Made by a program: the position numbers and the translations under genes. A stretch of 64,000 nt of DNA from the NCBI GenBank assembly GCA_014529385.2, contig CM043963.1, forward strand, positions 3,535,001-3,599,000. The letters run 5' to 3'. Source of the DNA: Adiantum capillus-veneris (taxonomy: Eukaryota > Streptophyta > Polypodiopsida > Polypodiales > Pteridaceae). The notes under the pieces are model-generated. The model saw only the letters and a list, made by a program, of their open reading frames with translations. It had not been told where the DNA came from and did no database searches. Position 1 is the first letter of the stretch. Every line of letters begins with the position of its first letter. Shown in pieces: positions 51,769 through 63,327 of this stretch.

Positions 51769-52560
51769 CAACATCATTCTTCAAGTGAGGTTTTATCTCT
51801 CTCATAACATTGATGAAGTTGAGCTTGCGTTGTGTAGCATGATTAGTGTGAGGTATACCAAAATATGCTTAACTTGCCAGAGATAGGCACTCTTGAGACA
51901 AGTCCTCGATGGGATTTTAAAAATCCCACATTCACCAAGTAATTATCCTCTAGAAGAAACCTGAACTTGAACATTGCCACAAGATTTTTGTAGCTCTTTT
52001 TGGACTAAAAGTTATGCGAACAAATGGTGATTGGTTTCTTCCTGTAGTTTGCATCTGCAACAAATTCCACTTGATACACCCAACTTTTTAGCTTTTTGCT
52101 GAGTCCAAACACCTTGATGAAGGATCAACCACAATAAACAACTCTATTTAACTGATAGTGGGAAGGTATGTAGGCATTGGAATTTGTAAGACCATTGGTG
52201 AGCATTCTAGGACAACCTCCATCCGAAGTTGAGCTTTGAGACTAAAGTAGGGTCACACAAAACTTTCTTACCCTTGTAATTGTAAATGTCAATACAAGTT
52301 TTAGAGAGGGATACCTCATTTTCTCACACCTCTGCAGAATGTGTTTCATGTCTTCCGTCCTTGCAAATAAGAAATCTGCACAACTCTCTGAAATCTGAAA
52401 ATAAAATTGAATCTCCTCTTTGGTGAGCCATCTACCTTCTTTGTATACATCCTTCCACACCCTAATCCTTGCTTTTTTGCTTCGCATATGAATCCTAAAG
52501 GCTAAAGGATGTTTTTGGCTTGGCGTATGCAAACCAAATTGAATCCTAAAGACTAAAATT
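51769..52560 (-). pseudogene. LINE (non-LTR retrotransposon) 3' fragment with zinc-binding RT domain
   Basis: On the minus strand, 52532-52242 encodes a segment with VWKDVYKEGRWLTKEEIQFYFQIS. Further down, at about 52140-52045, CLLWLILHQGVWTQQKAKKLG and then GICCRCKLQEETNHHLF are read. This is the zf-RVT domain found near the C-terminus of plant L1-type reverse transcriptases (LHQ.V.T...A..LG..., then CxxC...EETxxHLF). Stops and shifts divide the pieces. No poly(A) end or target duplication is visible. Confidence 0.75.
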
Positions 52561-53171
52561 AAGAGAGAATAACATTTTCCTTGGTGATTTTCTTTTTAAG
52601 CTAAGCCAAGCATTCCATTACCTGCAAACAAGAAGAGAAATGTAAGCTCGGGTTAACTCCTTCCAAGATTTGTACTCCTTCAGGTGGAACTTGTGCATGT
52701 TTCCCTTTATCAACAAAGCCCAGTGATCTTGAGAGGTGGTTAAGCTCTCATTATCCACTTTAGATTGCTAGTAAGCCCCTAGGGTGCTCCTTTTGGCCCC
52801 TTTGTGTCAGAGTACACTTGGGCTAAATTTTGCAATGGCAAAAAGTGTCCTGTCTTGAAGGTCTTGGCTTGGTGGGAACATGATTTTGGATCGGCAGGCA
52901 GCAATGCAGCATAGCAGTTGCATTGTGTGGTATACATTATGCCTGGAGAGAATAATTACGTAGATGAAAGGGTGAGTCCACTGAGGACGTGGAGCAATGA
53001 GGGACGGACATCTGGCGTCGCATAGATTACGAAGGCGAAGGGAAACTGCGTGTGGGTGGCTATGGAGGAGGCACGCCAGCAGGCCGCTGGCGTTGCCCCT
53101 TGCTTCTCCCCACACGTGCGCGGGCTTGTTGGCCAGGCCGCAAAGTGAAGGGGGCGCGCGCCGCGCACAGT

Positions 53172-53210
<39 letters not shown>

Positions 53211-53215
53211 GGAGT

Positions 53216-53246
<31 letters not shown>

Positions 53247-53341
53247 ATCTGTACGCTGCCCAGTGACTTTTCACGTGATTGGCTTTTCCCTCCAGAAGTC
53301 GCATTTCACTGAGTATACAGCTTTGGGCGCTCCGGGTCTCA
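52561..53341 (+). promoter_or_regulatory. Upstream region and 5' UTR of the hydroxylase gene
   Basis: No coding region. It becomes GC-rich from about 52985 (GGGCGCGCGCCGCGCAC near 53150) and then carries a (CT)n run at about 53172-53205 and an (AC)n run at about 53213-53244, some 100-170 bp ahead of the ATG. CT-rich tracts are common in plant 5' leaders. I see no clear TATA box. An in-frame TGA at 53276-53278 rules out a longer N-terminus in this exon. Confidence 0.5.
53172..53244. repeat. (CT)n and (AC)n microsatellites upstream of the hydroxylase ATG
   Basis: About 34 bp of CT repeats, a short spacer (CACAGGAGT), then about 32 bp of AC repeats. Confidence 0.95.
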
Positions 53342-55747
53342 ATGGGCTGCAGCTCGTTTCTGACCCCATCCACAGCTCTCCGCATCGTGTATGCAAGAAG
53401 CATTTTGCGCACCCATCTCCGAGGCTACTCTGGAGTCCAGAAACCTCTTCTGTATGCCCCACTTCCTAACCTGTGGAGAAAGAAAAAGACAGTGCGTTTG
53501 GTGCTTGCCGAGAGTCAGGCTCCCTCAACATCTGGCTTAACAGATGAATCTGTCTCTGATATGAGTGGCCTTGGTTCACTGCCTGTGTCGTCTTCCATCG
53601 AATTTGCCGAGTCTGTTGTCTATTCCATTGATGCAGATGGTCAGAAAAGGAGGTTGGATAAGGAAATGCGGCGGCAATCTGAACGTACCACTTACTTGTT
53701 CGCTGCAGTAGCATCCACTGTGGGGATCACATTTCTTGCTGCTGGTGCTGTTTACTACAGATTTGCATGGCAAACCCAGGTAAGCTTGTCACATTTCCAT
53801 TTTGAATTCTTTGCAGAGGGTACATTGTGCATCTTATACTGATTGGAGCAATACTTGTACATGAGAGGCAATGTCGTAGCCCCTTTTTAGTATCTGTGAT
53901 TCAACAATGTAGAGCCTTAGCAGTATGAATGATTTGATTAGTCAAGCCCACCGATCATAGAAGCTCTCTGAAGCTGCATTGGGTCAAGGAAGGTGCAGCA
54001 TGGATAATTGGTCACGTGGAATTTATAAGATGTTGATTTGAAAACAAGCTACCATTCTTCACAGATGCTTCCTGAAGTAAGTGGTGATAGAAAGGTTGTA
54101 CTCGAAAGGAATTGTAATGAGGACGTTCGGAATTAGCATTTCAGGCCAGGCAGCAGTGAGGATCAAAAACTAGATGGGTGGAAAGCTCGCATATTGGAAA
54201 ACAATAATTGTGAGCAGCGGCCTGCTGCCTTCCATGCTGCTTGTGCAATTCATGCAATCAGTGTTTTGCTAATGAAACCTGCAGGCTTAAATTTTGATGG
54301 ATCCGGTCTGTCTTTACACCTCTTTATGGTCGAAGTTCGTGCTCTATGTAAATGAGGAGGAAGAAGTTGATCAAAATCGCACCCCACTCATACCTGTGCC
54401 TAGCATACGCTGTTAACTAGCGTGCTTTGTTCACTGTAAATTGTGATTTCATTCCTTTTTTCATGGAACTTTCCCATGGAAAATTGGAGCAAGCAGAGTT
54501 TACATTGTCATTCAGTGTGTTACTGGATGTTGGTTGATGCCTTTGCTCATTATGCAGGGTGCTGAAATTCCATTTTTCGAGATTTTTGCAACCTTCTCAC
54601 TGGCCATCGGTGCATCGGTATACACTATGTTCCTTGTTTCTCCACATTGTTAGGTCGCTGCTATTGCCAGCAGTGGTTTGAATGCGGAACGATACAGGTT
54701 GGCATGGAGTTCTGGGCTCGATGGGCTCACAAAGCTCTCTGGCATGATTCATTGTGGAGCATGCATGAAGTGAGTTGCCAGTACCTTTGCAAATACTTGA
54801 ATGAAGCTTGTAAGTTTCTTTTTGGTTTGAGTGAAACTGTGATTTTTTCTTGTTTTCTCGAGGACTAGCTGAGCTCTTCTTCCTGAGTAACAAAATAATA
54901 ACAAACCTCTAGTTAGTTTGAGTTTAATTGGTAGAATGACAATCGCTTTATGGTGCAGTCTCACCACCGCCCCCGGGATGGACCTTTTGAAATGAATGAC
55001 ATTTTTGCGATTATCAATGCTGTACCAGCTATTGCCCTGATGGCGTATGGCTTCTTTCACAAGGGACTGGTCCCTGGGCTCTGCTTTGGAGCGGTAAGCT
55101 ATCTAAACTACTTATGGCTTCCAGTAGAAGGGTGTGTTTTAAATTTTGTGTTTGTGGTATTACAGGGCTTGGGTATTACTGTGTTTGGAATGGCTTACAT
55201 GTTTGTACACGATGGGTTGGTACATCGGAGATTCCCTGTAGGGCCCATTGGAGATGTTCCCTACTTCCAGAAAGTAGCGGCTGCACATCAGGTACTTCTT
55301 GTTTTTATGGATGCAACATCAGCAAGGCATATTCCTTGGTATTGAAAAGTATGTGTATATAGATATGTATGTATATACAGAATGTATATGTATGTATACA
55401 TACATATACATGTATGTATCTATGTATATATGTATGTGTACTTGAGACCTTGCCTTTAACTTGGATTGTTTCCCTTCCTTAAGCTCACCACTGACAAACT
55501 GCTGCTGCCACAGCTTCATCATGCTGACAAGTTCAGAGGTGTCCCATTTGGATTGTTTCTTGGACCTCAGGTCAGTTGCAAGTTTTTTTTTGCACTTGGA
55601 AAACCTTTAGTAGCCTCATTGCTTGCAGCAGGTGCGCTCATTTCTTTTTGTTCTGCTCAATGGCAGGAGCTAGAAGCGCGAATAGGAGGAGCAGAAGAAT
55701 TGGAGAAAATGATACAGATTAGGAAACGGCTGCCTGCATCCAAGTAG
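53342..55747 (+). CDS. BCH: Beta-carotene 3-hydroxylase (non-heme di-iron), plastid; seven exons
   Basis: Exons 53342-53779, 54558-54617, 54698-54769, 54959-55093, 55166-55291, 55514-55570, 55667-55747, all phase 0 with GT...AG introns; 969 nt, 322 residues. It hydroxylates the beta-rings of beta-carotene at C3 via cryptoxanthin to zeaxanthin, in plastid membranes with ferredoxin-type electron supply (family knowledge). Residues 1 to about 60 look like a transit peptide (Ser/Arg-rich, few acids). Conserved core: RTTYLFAAVASTVGITFLA (membrane segment), MEFWARWAHKALWH, FEMNDIFAIINAVPA, GLVPGLCFGAGLGITVFGMAYMFVHDG. All four His boxes are present: HKALWH 177-182, HESHH 189-193, HDGLVH 250-255, HQLHH 276-280. 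The start is the first in-frame ATG after TGA 53276. No breaks; probably functional. Confidence 0.96.
55349..55440. repeat. TATG/TATA-rich repeat with 30-bp perfect palindrome in hydroxylase intron 5
   Basis: Imperfect GTAT/ACAT repeats across most of the intron. Bases 55382-55411 form a perfect 30-bp palindrome centred on TATA, able to fold as a hairpin in the pre-mRNA. Confidence 0.9.
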
Positions 55748-57822
55748 CAGCATGTTGTGCTATGCCCAAATACAATGCCGTCCTCTTTATCAACACATGC
55801 AAAGCGAGCAATGCCTTTCAGTGCAACGATATGAGTGAGCAATGCACTGTCATTTGGGCTATTGATGGATGTACTAGCATGAAGTTGCACAGCATCTTCT
55901 GATGAAGTTAACATGGAAGAGAAGTTGCTATTGATCTGATGAAGTTATCATGGAAGAAAATTTGCTTTTGATTCGAGCAGCGAAACAGTGAGCCTTGAAA
56001 TTTTGATTTGGGCCATCTTTTCAAATTGCACACAGAGTGTATACTGCGAAAATTTTGCAAAAGTAGAATCACTTCTAGAACTCCAATGCTACATGTTAAA
56101 CTGTACATCATTAAACGTACATCACTTACTTGCGCTGAGAGGAATTTTTGTGAAAATCTGTTCCTTTATTGTGATGTAAACTGGATATTGCTGAGGAACT
56201 TGTGAGGTTTGGTGGTTAATCCTGAGCAAATTGTTTATTCATCTGTTGCCCACTTGTTAGTGCCCTGCAAAAAGGGATATGGCATTAGGTCGCTAGATAC
56301 ACTCGAAGCAACAAACGCTGGGGCTCATCCAGTTCCTCTTGCTTTCCTTCCCTGATGGACTCTTCAAGGAGGACATTACAGAAATCTGTCTTTTTTGCAA
56401 TCATACCTACCAATAGATTGACTTGGCTTCGGTATCATTTGCATTGCTAGATTGCTTCTATTAGAAGGCCTGCTAGCCTGCTAACAACAAGCCCCCTGGA
56501 GAACATTCTCAACTTTAGAAGGCAAGTGGACAATAAATAGCCACTCTTCACTCAAGGGATAGCTACAGGCCTTCCGAGTGAAAACAGACCTCGTATAAAC
56601 AGAAAGCTTGTTAGTGCCAATGACACTAAAGGGTATGCTACGAAATGAGGTAATTTAAACTGCTTGCATTGGAGCCTTTCGGCATACATGGATAGTCTAC
56701 ACCATTGATAAGCTAATAACGAAATGCATCTGGTGTATTCTTGTGACTACCTACATCTCGCTAGCACCTGAGCCACCTGGGCTCGTTTGACACCTCCTCT
56801 CTCCCAAACACACACCCACACACGACTTTTCTGCATGCTTACTCTTCCAGATCCTACGGCCCATGTCCCTGTTGTCAACTTGGTGCACGAAGCAGCTCGA
56901 TAACATCTAACACAACACTCTGTACTCTACTCCTTAAGCTATCGTTGGTGGCACTTCCCCATCTTGTCAGGCACCCTAGGGGTGGTGCTCTGAGAGCATC
57001 TAGTATAGCCACCTACAGTCCCCAACCGTGATCAATGGCCCGAGGGGCGGCGCTAGAAGAGCATCCCAATCAGCCACCAAACCTGTAGTCCAACCGTCGT
57101 CAGAGGCATTAGATGTGGGATGTTTATAACTTCAGGTAGGAAACACTAAAGGTGAAGGCAATCGACGCCGGCACTATCCAAGAGAAGGCACTGTCTAACC
57201 GTAGGCAAAGGCAAGAGGCATGGGCAACTTACAATCGCAAGCGTACTACGCTGCTAGCGCTCGCAGTGTTAACCCATGGCTCTTGCTCAGGTGATGATAC
57301 CTACGCCATCCAACTCTCTCAAAAGTTACTGAGGCTAGGGATTTCTTCCAGAAAGGTTCTTTTGTTACCCTCTTCTCTCTTTAAAGGTGTTCCCATCAAG
57401 AAATTTTGGAGGAGGGTTCTCTACAAGAGAGAAAAATTAGTTCTTCCATTGATAGAAGATTCAACGTTGCGTAGAAAAATAGGTTAATATTATCAAAAAT
57501 ATAAAAAAGTGTCACCTACTTATTCAAAACTATGTGAATCATTGAAAACAATCGTCTTTTCATTTGATGCAAGTGTCTTTTTTGTGACGCAGATGTCGAT
57601 CGTTAAAAGTTACTTTCGTCGTCACTGAAATCAATGAGTCTTGCTTGGTGAGCCTCGTTATGTAACATCTATAGAATATAGCAGGACATATGCAAATTGA
57701 CATTTAACATCGCGCATTGAAGGAAACAGAAGCGTGACTAATTTGGCAATGGCAGTTCTGCGTGAAAGACATATGTACATTTGAAAAATGCTATCATTTT
57801 TTTGAGAGGAGACATAGTTTAG
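55748..57822. other. 3' flank of the hydroxylase gene, no recognised gene
   Basis: The first few hundred bases are presumably 3' UTR. A degenerate ~70-bp tandem pair (AGGGGTGGTGCTCTGAGAGC and AGGGGCGGCGCTAGAAGAGC blocks) lies at about 56970-57110. A 111-codon frame at 57152-57487 starts with GTG and shows no recognisable domain, so it is not called. The stretch ends with TTTAG at 57818-57822, the target duplication of element F. Confidence 0.5.
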
Positions 57823-58584
57823 TGTTAAGTATGGAGCCTGATTTACCCTTGTAATTTTCTGTGGTAAAAGCGCACATTTGTAAGGCCCCCATTATGAGGA
57901 GAAGCCATCGTGCGTGAAGGAAAATCACTCACTGGAAATCAAAATTTTCACGGACAAGAATCAGGGGCAACTTTAGAGGCCTCGGGGGCGGAGGCCCCTG
58001 AGACTTTTTTTTTCGCCGGGATATTATGGCCGGACGGCGGCCGGAAATTGGTCGAAAAACAATCGGTCGGTTGGCCGGTGGTCGGAAGTCAATGGCCGGT
58101 GGTCGATGGTCGGAAGTCAATGGCCGGTGGCCGGTGGCTGAATTCAAAAGCGGACTTGTCTTCTCAAGGGCGGCCACACATGGACGGATTGGAGGGTCCG
58201 ATTTGGACTTATTCGCACAAGGGCGGCTACACAGGGCTGCTTCTCATAAGAGAGGGCAGCCCTATTGGCTTATAAAAGGAGGCCATTTCTACACACATTT
58301 CATAGTGTGAAGTTGATGCAACAAGGTGAGTGTGAGGTGGTGAGAGTGAAGCTAGGCGGGAGCTCCATTAAGGGTATAATCCCTTTGTAAACTACTTCTT
58401 GTTTTGAAGTACAAAAGCCATTGAGTGGCTGCTTTCCCGTGGACGTAGCCCACATTGGGTGAACCACGTATATCGTGTGTACTCTCTCTCTCTCTCTACT
58501 CTATAATCTCGTGTATGTAAATCTGTCTCTCTCCATTAAGTAATCTACTCAATTATCTATTTAGCTACGTTTTATTTCCTAACA
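57823..58584 (+). repeat. Element F 5' LTR
   Basis: 762 bp, TGTTAAGTATGG ... CCTAACA. It contains GGCCGGTGGTCGG-type repeats at about 58025-58140, a TTATAAAAGG box near 58270 and CT repeats near 58483-58497. It is about 30 bp longer than the 3' copy because of one extra GGTCGGAAGTCAATGGCCGG-like unit. Confidence 0.93.
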
Positions 58585-58657
58585 ACTGGTATCAGAGCAA
58601 GGTTTGCTCGTAGCTAAATTATCTCAAGGAAAGGATTCCTTGAATTGAGTGGGAGCT

Positions 58658-60906
58658 ATGGTGGAGGAAGGGAAGCTCAAGATTGAGAAGTTCAACGGAA
58701 AAAACTACCAACATTGAAAGATGCAGATTGAAGACTATCTCTACCAGAAGGACCTCTATCTGCCACTAGGCGGTCTTGCAAAGAAGCCCGCAACGATGGC
58801 AGATGAAGCATGGATTGTCCTTGATCGAAAGGCACTGGGAACAATCCGGTTAAGCTTGGCGTCAACGGTGGTCTTCAATGTTTCGGACATGAAGACCACG
58901 GAGGACTTAATGAAGTCACTTAACGATTTCTACGAGAAACCATCGGCATCCAATAAGGTATTTCTTATGAAGCGCTTGTTCAATCTAAAGATGGCAGAGA
59001 ATGGTTCAGTTGCAGAACACCTAAATGACTTTCACACAAATATAAATCAACTTCGATCGGTGAAAATCAATTTCGATGACGAAGTGCGAGCTCTCCTTAT
59101 ACTATCATCTCTACCGGATAGTTGGGACAACCTTGTGATGGCTGTAAGTAATTCTATCTCTGGTACAAATACTCTTAAGTTTGATGATGTTGTGGGTGTT
59201 CTCCTAAGCGAGGAAATACGAAGGAGAAGCACAAGAGAATCATCAAGTGCTGCATTGTCAGTGGAAACAAGAGGAAGGCCTAAGGAGAGGTTCAAAAGCC
59301 AAAAGGGTCGTGATCGCTCAAGACGGAGCAAGTCACGCACAAAGTCAGTTCTTGAATGTTGGAACTGCGGCAAGAGGGGCCACGTCAAGAAGGATTGCTG
59401 GTCCAAGAAGAAGAAGGAGACAGAGTCTCAAGACAACAAGCCAACATCGGAGGCCAATGTGGCAGGTAAAGTAGAGCAAGATGCTCTAATTCTCTCATTA
59501 GACAATGTGTCTAATTCCTGGATAGTAGATTCCGGGGCTTCATTCCATGCGACACCACACAAGCAACATTTCCAATACTACACCAAAGGTAATTTTGGGT
59601 ATGTATACTTGGGAGATGATGAAGCTTGTGAGATTGTAAGCAAAGGTACAGTTTCTGTCAAAACTGCTAATGGAAATGAATGGAAGCATAAAGATGTTAG
59701 GCATGTTCGTTCTCTTCGCAAAAATTTGATCTCTACAGGACAATTGGACGATGAAGTTCACAACATTGCATTCGGAAACAAACGGTGAAAGATCTCAAAG
59801 GGATCTTTGGTGGTTGCAAAGGGTGAAAAAGTCAGTACACTTTACTTGTGTACTGTTAGCACGCAACCTTCAGCTTGTGCAGCAACTACAGAATTTGACA
59901 GTGCGGTGTGGCACTACCGACTTGGGCATATGAGTGCCAAAGGAATGCAAATCCTTCAAACAAAGAAGATTCTACCAGGTTTGAAAGAAGTGGACTTAGA
60001 GTTCTGTGAAGATTGTGTTTATGGTAAACAAAAGAGGGTAAAATTTCAAAAATCAGAAAATGAAAAAAAAAAAAACTTGAGTTGGTTCATTCTGATGTTT
60101 GGGGTCCTGCAAGTACACCATCACTTGGTGGCTCATTGTAGTATCTAACATTTATAGACGATGCGACTAGAAAAACATGGGTTTATGTCATGAAGAATAA
60201 ATCCGATGTATTTTTCATATTTCAAAGGTGGAAAGCCTTTGTGGAGAATGAAACAGGTATCAAGGTTAAATGCCTCAGATCCGACAATGGAGGCGAATAT
60301 TGCAGCCAAGCTTTTGAAAGCTTTTGTGCTAGCAATGGCATTCGGAGGCAAAGGAAAACCCCAAGGACACCTCAACAAAATGGGATTTCGGAAAGGATGA
60401 ACAGGACAATCATGGAACGAGCACGAAGCATGCGGCTACATGCAAGCCTACCGCTTGAGCTTTGGGCGGAAGCTGTAAGTACGTCTGTGTACTTAATCAA
60501 TCGGTCACCCTCAACCGCATTGGATGGGGGAGTTCCATAAGAGGCATGGACAGGTAAACCGGTGAATTATGCATTTCTCAAAGTGTTTGGGTGTGAGGCT
60601 TTCATACACATAGATAGAAGCCTAAGATCAAAGTTAGATGCAAAGTCCAAAAAGTGTTTCTTCATTGGCTATGGAGAAGGAGACTTTGGGTATCGCCTAT
60701 GGAATCCTGAAGATGGTAAAATCTTAAGGAGTAGGGATGTAATTTTTAACGAACAAAATATGTACAAAGATTACTTGGAAATAAAACAAACAAAAGAAAC
60801 AGGTGATGAGTACATGGAGCTTGAGGATGATGAAGACTCAAGGACTGCAAACGGTGACAATGTGCAACAACGTCAACCAAATGAGGAGCCTCAACCTATT
60901 CCCTGA
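58658..60906 (+). pseudogene. Element F Gag, protease and integrase
   Basis: Gag ATG at 58658; TGA at 58715 replaces a Trp codon expected in NYQHW. The long frame 58721-59788 carries copia Gag, the knuckle CWNCGKRGHVKKDC (about 59358) and the protease SWIVDSGASFHATP (about 59527). It ends at TGA 59786, again at an expected Trp. 59807-60060 holds the GAG-pre-integrase region (VWHYRLGHMSAKGM) and CEDCVYGKQKRVKF. A run of twelve A at 60063-60074 coincides with a frameshift. The integrase core at 60150-60540 shows RSDNGGEYCS and NGISERMN, with the first Asp region (HSDVWGP-type) damaged. 60562-60906 continues with LKVFGCEAFIHI and stops at TGA 60904. Confidence 0.93.
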
Positions 60907-60963
60907 AAATCTACAAGAGCAAGTAGACCTCCAGAAAGGTTTGTTCCTTCCTTCAACCATCTC

Positions 60964-62535
60964 TTGATCTCAGATTCTGGAGAGCCGGAATCATATGAAG
61001 AAGCTATGCAACATGAATCCAAAGAAGAATGGACGAAGAGCATGCAAGTGGAGATGGACTCACTACATCGAAACCAAACATGGGAGTTGGTTGAGTTGCC
61101 TAAAGGTAAGCGGGCACTTCAAAACAAATGGGTGTACAAGCTAAAGGAAGAAGAAGGTGGAAAGAAAAGGTACAAGTCTAGGCTTGTGGTAAAAGGTTTT
61201 TCTCAAAAGAAAGGTATTGACTTCACTGAAATATTTTCTCTTGTTGTAAAAATGAACTCAATTAGGCTTGTCTTAAGCCTTGTGGCTGCTCATGATCTAA
61301 ATCTCGAGCAAATGGATGTAAATACGGCATTCCCTCACGGTGACTTAGAGGAGGAAATCTACATGCTTCAACCAAAGGGGTATGAAGTAAAAGGTAAGGA
61401 AAAAATGGTTTGCAGATTAAAGAAGAGCTTGTATGGTTTAAAGCAAGCATCAAGACAATGGTACTTGAAGTTTGATCGATGGATGTTGGATCATGGATTC
61501 ACAAGATGCAACTCGGATCACTACGTCTACAGGAAGAATTTGGGAGATGGAAAATTCATCATCCTAATGTTATATGTTGATGACATGTTGATTGCAAGTG
61601 CTAACATGCAGGACATCAAAGACCTAAAAGAGGATTTGTCTAAAGCTTTTTCAATGAAAGATTTATGTGCTGCAAAGAGGATACTTGGTATGAAAATATC
61701 AAGGGATAGGACGAAGAAGACAATAAAGCTCTCTCAAGAAGATTACATTAAGAAGGTACTAGAAAGGTTTGCAATGCAAAATGCAAAACCAGTTTCTACA
61801 CCTTTGGCTGGTCATTTTAAACTAACGAAGGATATGTGTCCAAAGACACAAGAGGAGCTAGCCTATATGTCTAAAGTTCCATATGCTGCAGTGGTAGGTT
61901 CTCTAATGTATGCTATGGTCTGGACAAGGCCAGACATTGCACATGCAGTGGGAGTTGTAAGTAGGTTCATGGACAACCCAGGTAAAGAGCATTGGCAAGC
62001 TGTGAAGTGGATACTTAGGTATCTAAAAGGGACAACAACAAATGCTTTGTATTTTGGAGGAACTGATATTTTTCTAGAAGGGTATGCTGATGCAGATATG
62101 GTAGGTGACAAAGATACTCGAAGGACCACTACTGGCTATGTGTTCACGGTTGGAGGCACAACAGTAAGCTGGGTTTCAAAGCTGCAGAAAGTGGTTTCAC
62201 TTTCTACCACGGAGGCAGAGTATGTAGCAATGACGGAGGCAAGCAAAGAAATTATGTGGCTTCACAGATTCTTAGAAGAGCTTGGATTCAAACAAGACAA
62301 TTGTGTCTTGTGCAGTGATAGCCAAAGCGCTATCCATCTTGCGAAGAACTCAGCTTTTCATTCAAGGACAAAGCACATTGAGGTGAGATATCACTTCATA
62401 TGCACTCTTTTGGAAGAGGGACAACTAAAGCTAGGAAAGGTACATACAAGTGAAAATCCTGCAGACATGTTTACAAAGGTAGTCAACAAGGAGAAGTTAG
62501 GCTTTTGCTCATCTTCAATCGACATTCAAGGATAA
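60964..62535 (+). CDS. Element F reverse transcriptase and RNase H, open frame
   Basis: A 523-codon uninterrupted frame. RT: ESYEEAMQHESKEEWTKSMQVEMDSL, NKWVYKLK, VVKGFSQKKGIDFTEIFSLVVKMNSIRLVLSL, QMDVNTAFPHGDLEEEIYM, SLYGLKQASRQWYLKF and the catalytic MLYVDDMLIA. Then VGSLMYAMVWTRPDIAHAVGVVSRF, and RNase H with EGYADADMVGDKDTRRTTTGYVF, STTEAEYVAMTEA, DSQSAIHLAKN and TKHIEVRYHFI. The Met at 60964 is not a natural start; in the element this is the C-terminal part of the polyprotein. RNase H reads DADMVGD where related copies have DSDYAGD, which may be harmless. Confidence 0.94.
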   Translation: MISDSGEPESYEEAMQHESKEEWTKSMQVEMDSLHRNQTWELVELPKGKRALQNKWVYKLKEEEGGKKRYKSRLVVKGFSQKKGIDFTEIFSLVVKMNSIRLVLSLVAAHDLNLEQMDVNTAFPHGDLEEEIYMLQPKGYEVKGKEKMVCRLKKSLYGLKQASRQWYLKFDRWMLDHGFTRCNSDHYVYRKNLGDGKFIILMLYVDDMLIASANMQDIKDLKEDLSKAFSMKDLCAAKRILGMKISRDRTKKTIKLSQEDYIKKVLERFAMQNAKPVSTPLAGHFKLTKDMCPKTQEELAYMSKVPYAAVVGSLMYAMVWTRPDIAHAVGVVSRFMDNPGKEHWQAVKWILRYLKGTTTNALYFGGTDIFLEGYADADMVGDKDTRRTTTGYVFTVGGTTVSWVSKLQKVVSLSTTEAEYVAMTEASKEIMWLHRFLEELGFKQDNCVLCSDSQSAIHLAKNSAFHSRTKHIEVRYHFICTLLEEGQLKLGKVHTSENPADMFTKVVNKEKLGFCSSSIDIQG

Positions 62536-62595
62536 GAAGCCAAAATGGAAAGCAGTCACAGGTTTGGTTTGGAGATCAGTCTCCAAGTGGGAGAT

Positions 62596-63327
62596 TGTTA
62601 AGTATGGAGCCTGATTTACCCTTGTAATTTTATGTGGTAAAATCGCACATTTGTAAGGCCCCCATTATGAGGAAAAGCCATCGTGCGTGAAGGAAAATCA
62701 CTCACCAGAAACCAAAATTTTCACGGACAAGAATCAGGGGCAACTTTAGAGGCCTCGGGGACGGAGGCCCCCGAGACTTTTTTTTCCGCCGGAATATTAT
62801 GGCCGGACGGCGGCCGGAAAGTGGTCAAAAAACAACCGGTCGGTTGGCCGGTGGTCGGAAGTCAATGGCCGGTAGCCGGTGGCCGAATTCAAAAGCGGAC
62901 TTGTCTTCTCAAGGGCGGCCACACATGGGCGGATTGGAGGGTCCGATTTGGACTTATTCGCACAAGGGCGGCTACACATGGCTGCCTCTCATAAGAGAGG
63001 GCAACCCTTTTGGCCTGTAAAAGGAGGCCATTTCTACACAGATTTCATAGTGTGAAGTTGATGCAACAAGGTGAGTGTGAGGTGGTGAGAGTGAAGCAAG
63101 GCGGGAGCTCCATTAAGGGTATAATCCCTTTGTAAACTACTTCTTGTTTTGAAGTACAAAAGCCATTGAGTGGCTGCTTTCCCGTGGACGTAGCCCACAT
63201 TGGGTGAACCACGTATATCGTGTGTACTCTCTCTCTCTCTACTCTATAATCTCGTGTATGTAAATCTGTCTCTCTCCATTAAGTAATCTACTCAATTATC
63301 TATTTAGCTACGTCTTATTTCCTAACA
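62596..63327 (+). repeat. Element F 3' LTR
   Basis: 732 bp with the same TG and CA ends as the 5' LTR and few substitutions relative to it. Confidence 0.94.

Larger units (their letters stand above)
57823..63327 (+). mobile_element. Full-length Ty1/copia element F with perfect target duplication
   Basis: LTRs 57823-58584 and 62596-63327, primer-binding site ACTGGTATCAGAGC at 58585-58598, polypurine tract AAGTGGGAGAT at 62585-62595, and a perfect TTTAG duplication (57818-57822 and 63328-63332). Gene order gag-protease-integrase-RT-RNase H is complete, 5.5 kb. The coding frame has several point stops and at least one A-run frameshift, so this copy is no longer autonomous. It sits about 2.1 kb behind the hydroxylase gene, same strand. 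Confidence 0.96.

Noticed and set aside
53279-53341. Upstream start for the hydroxylase
   Set aside because: The frame is open only from a TTG after TGA 53276; the first ATG is at 53342 with G at +4.
57152-57487. 111-codon frame as a host gene
   Set aside because: Starts with GTG, has no recognised domain, no exon signals and lies beside a degenerate repeat.
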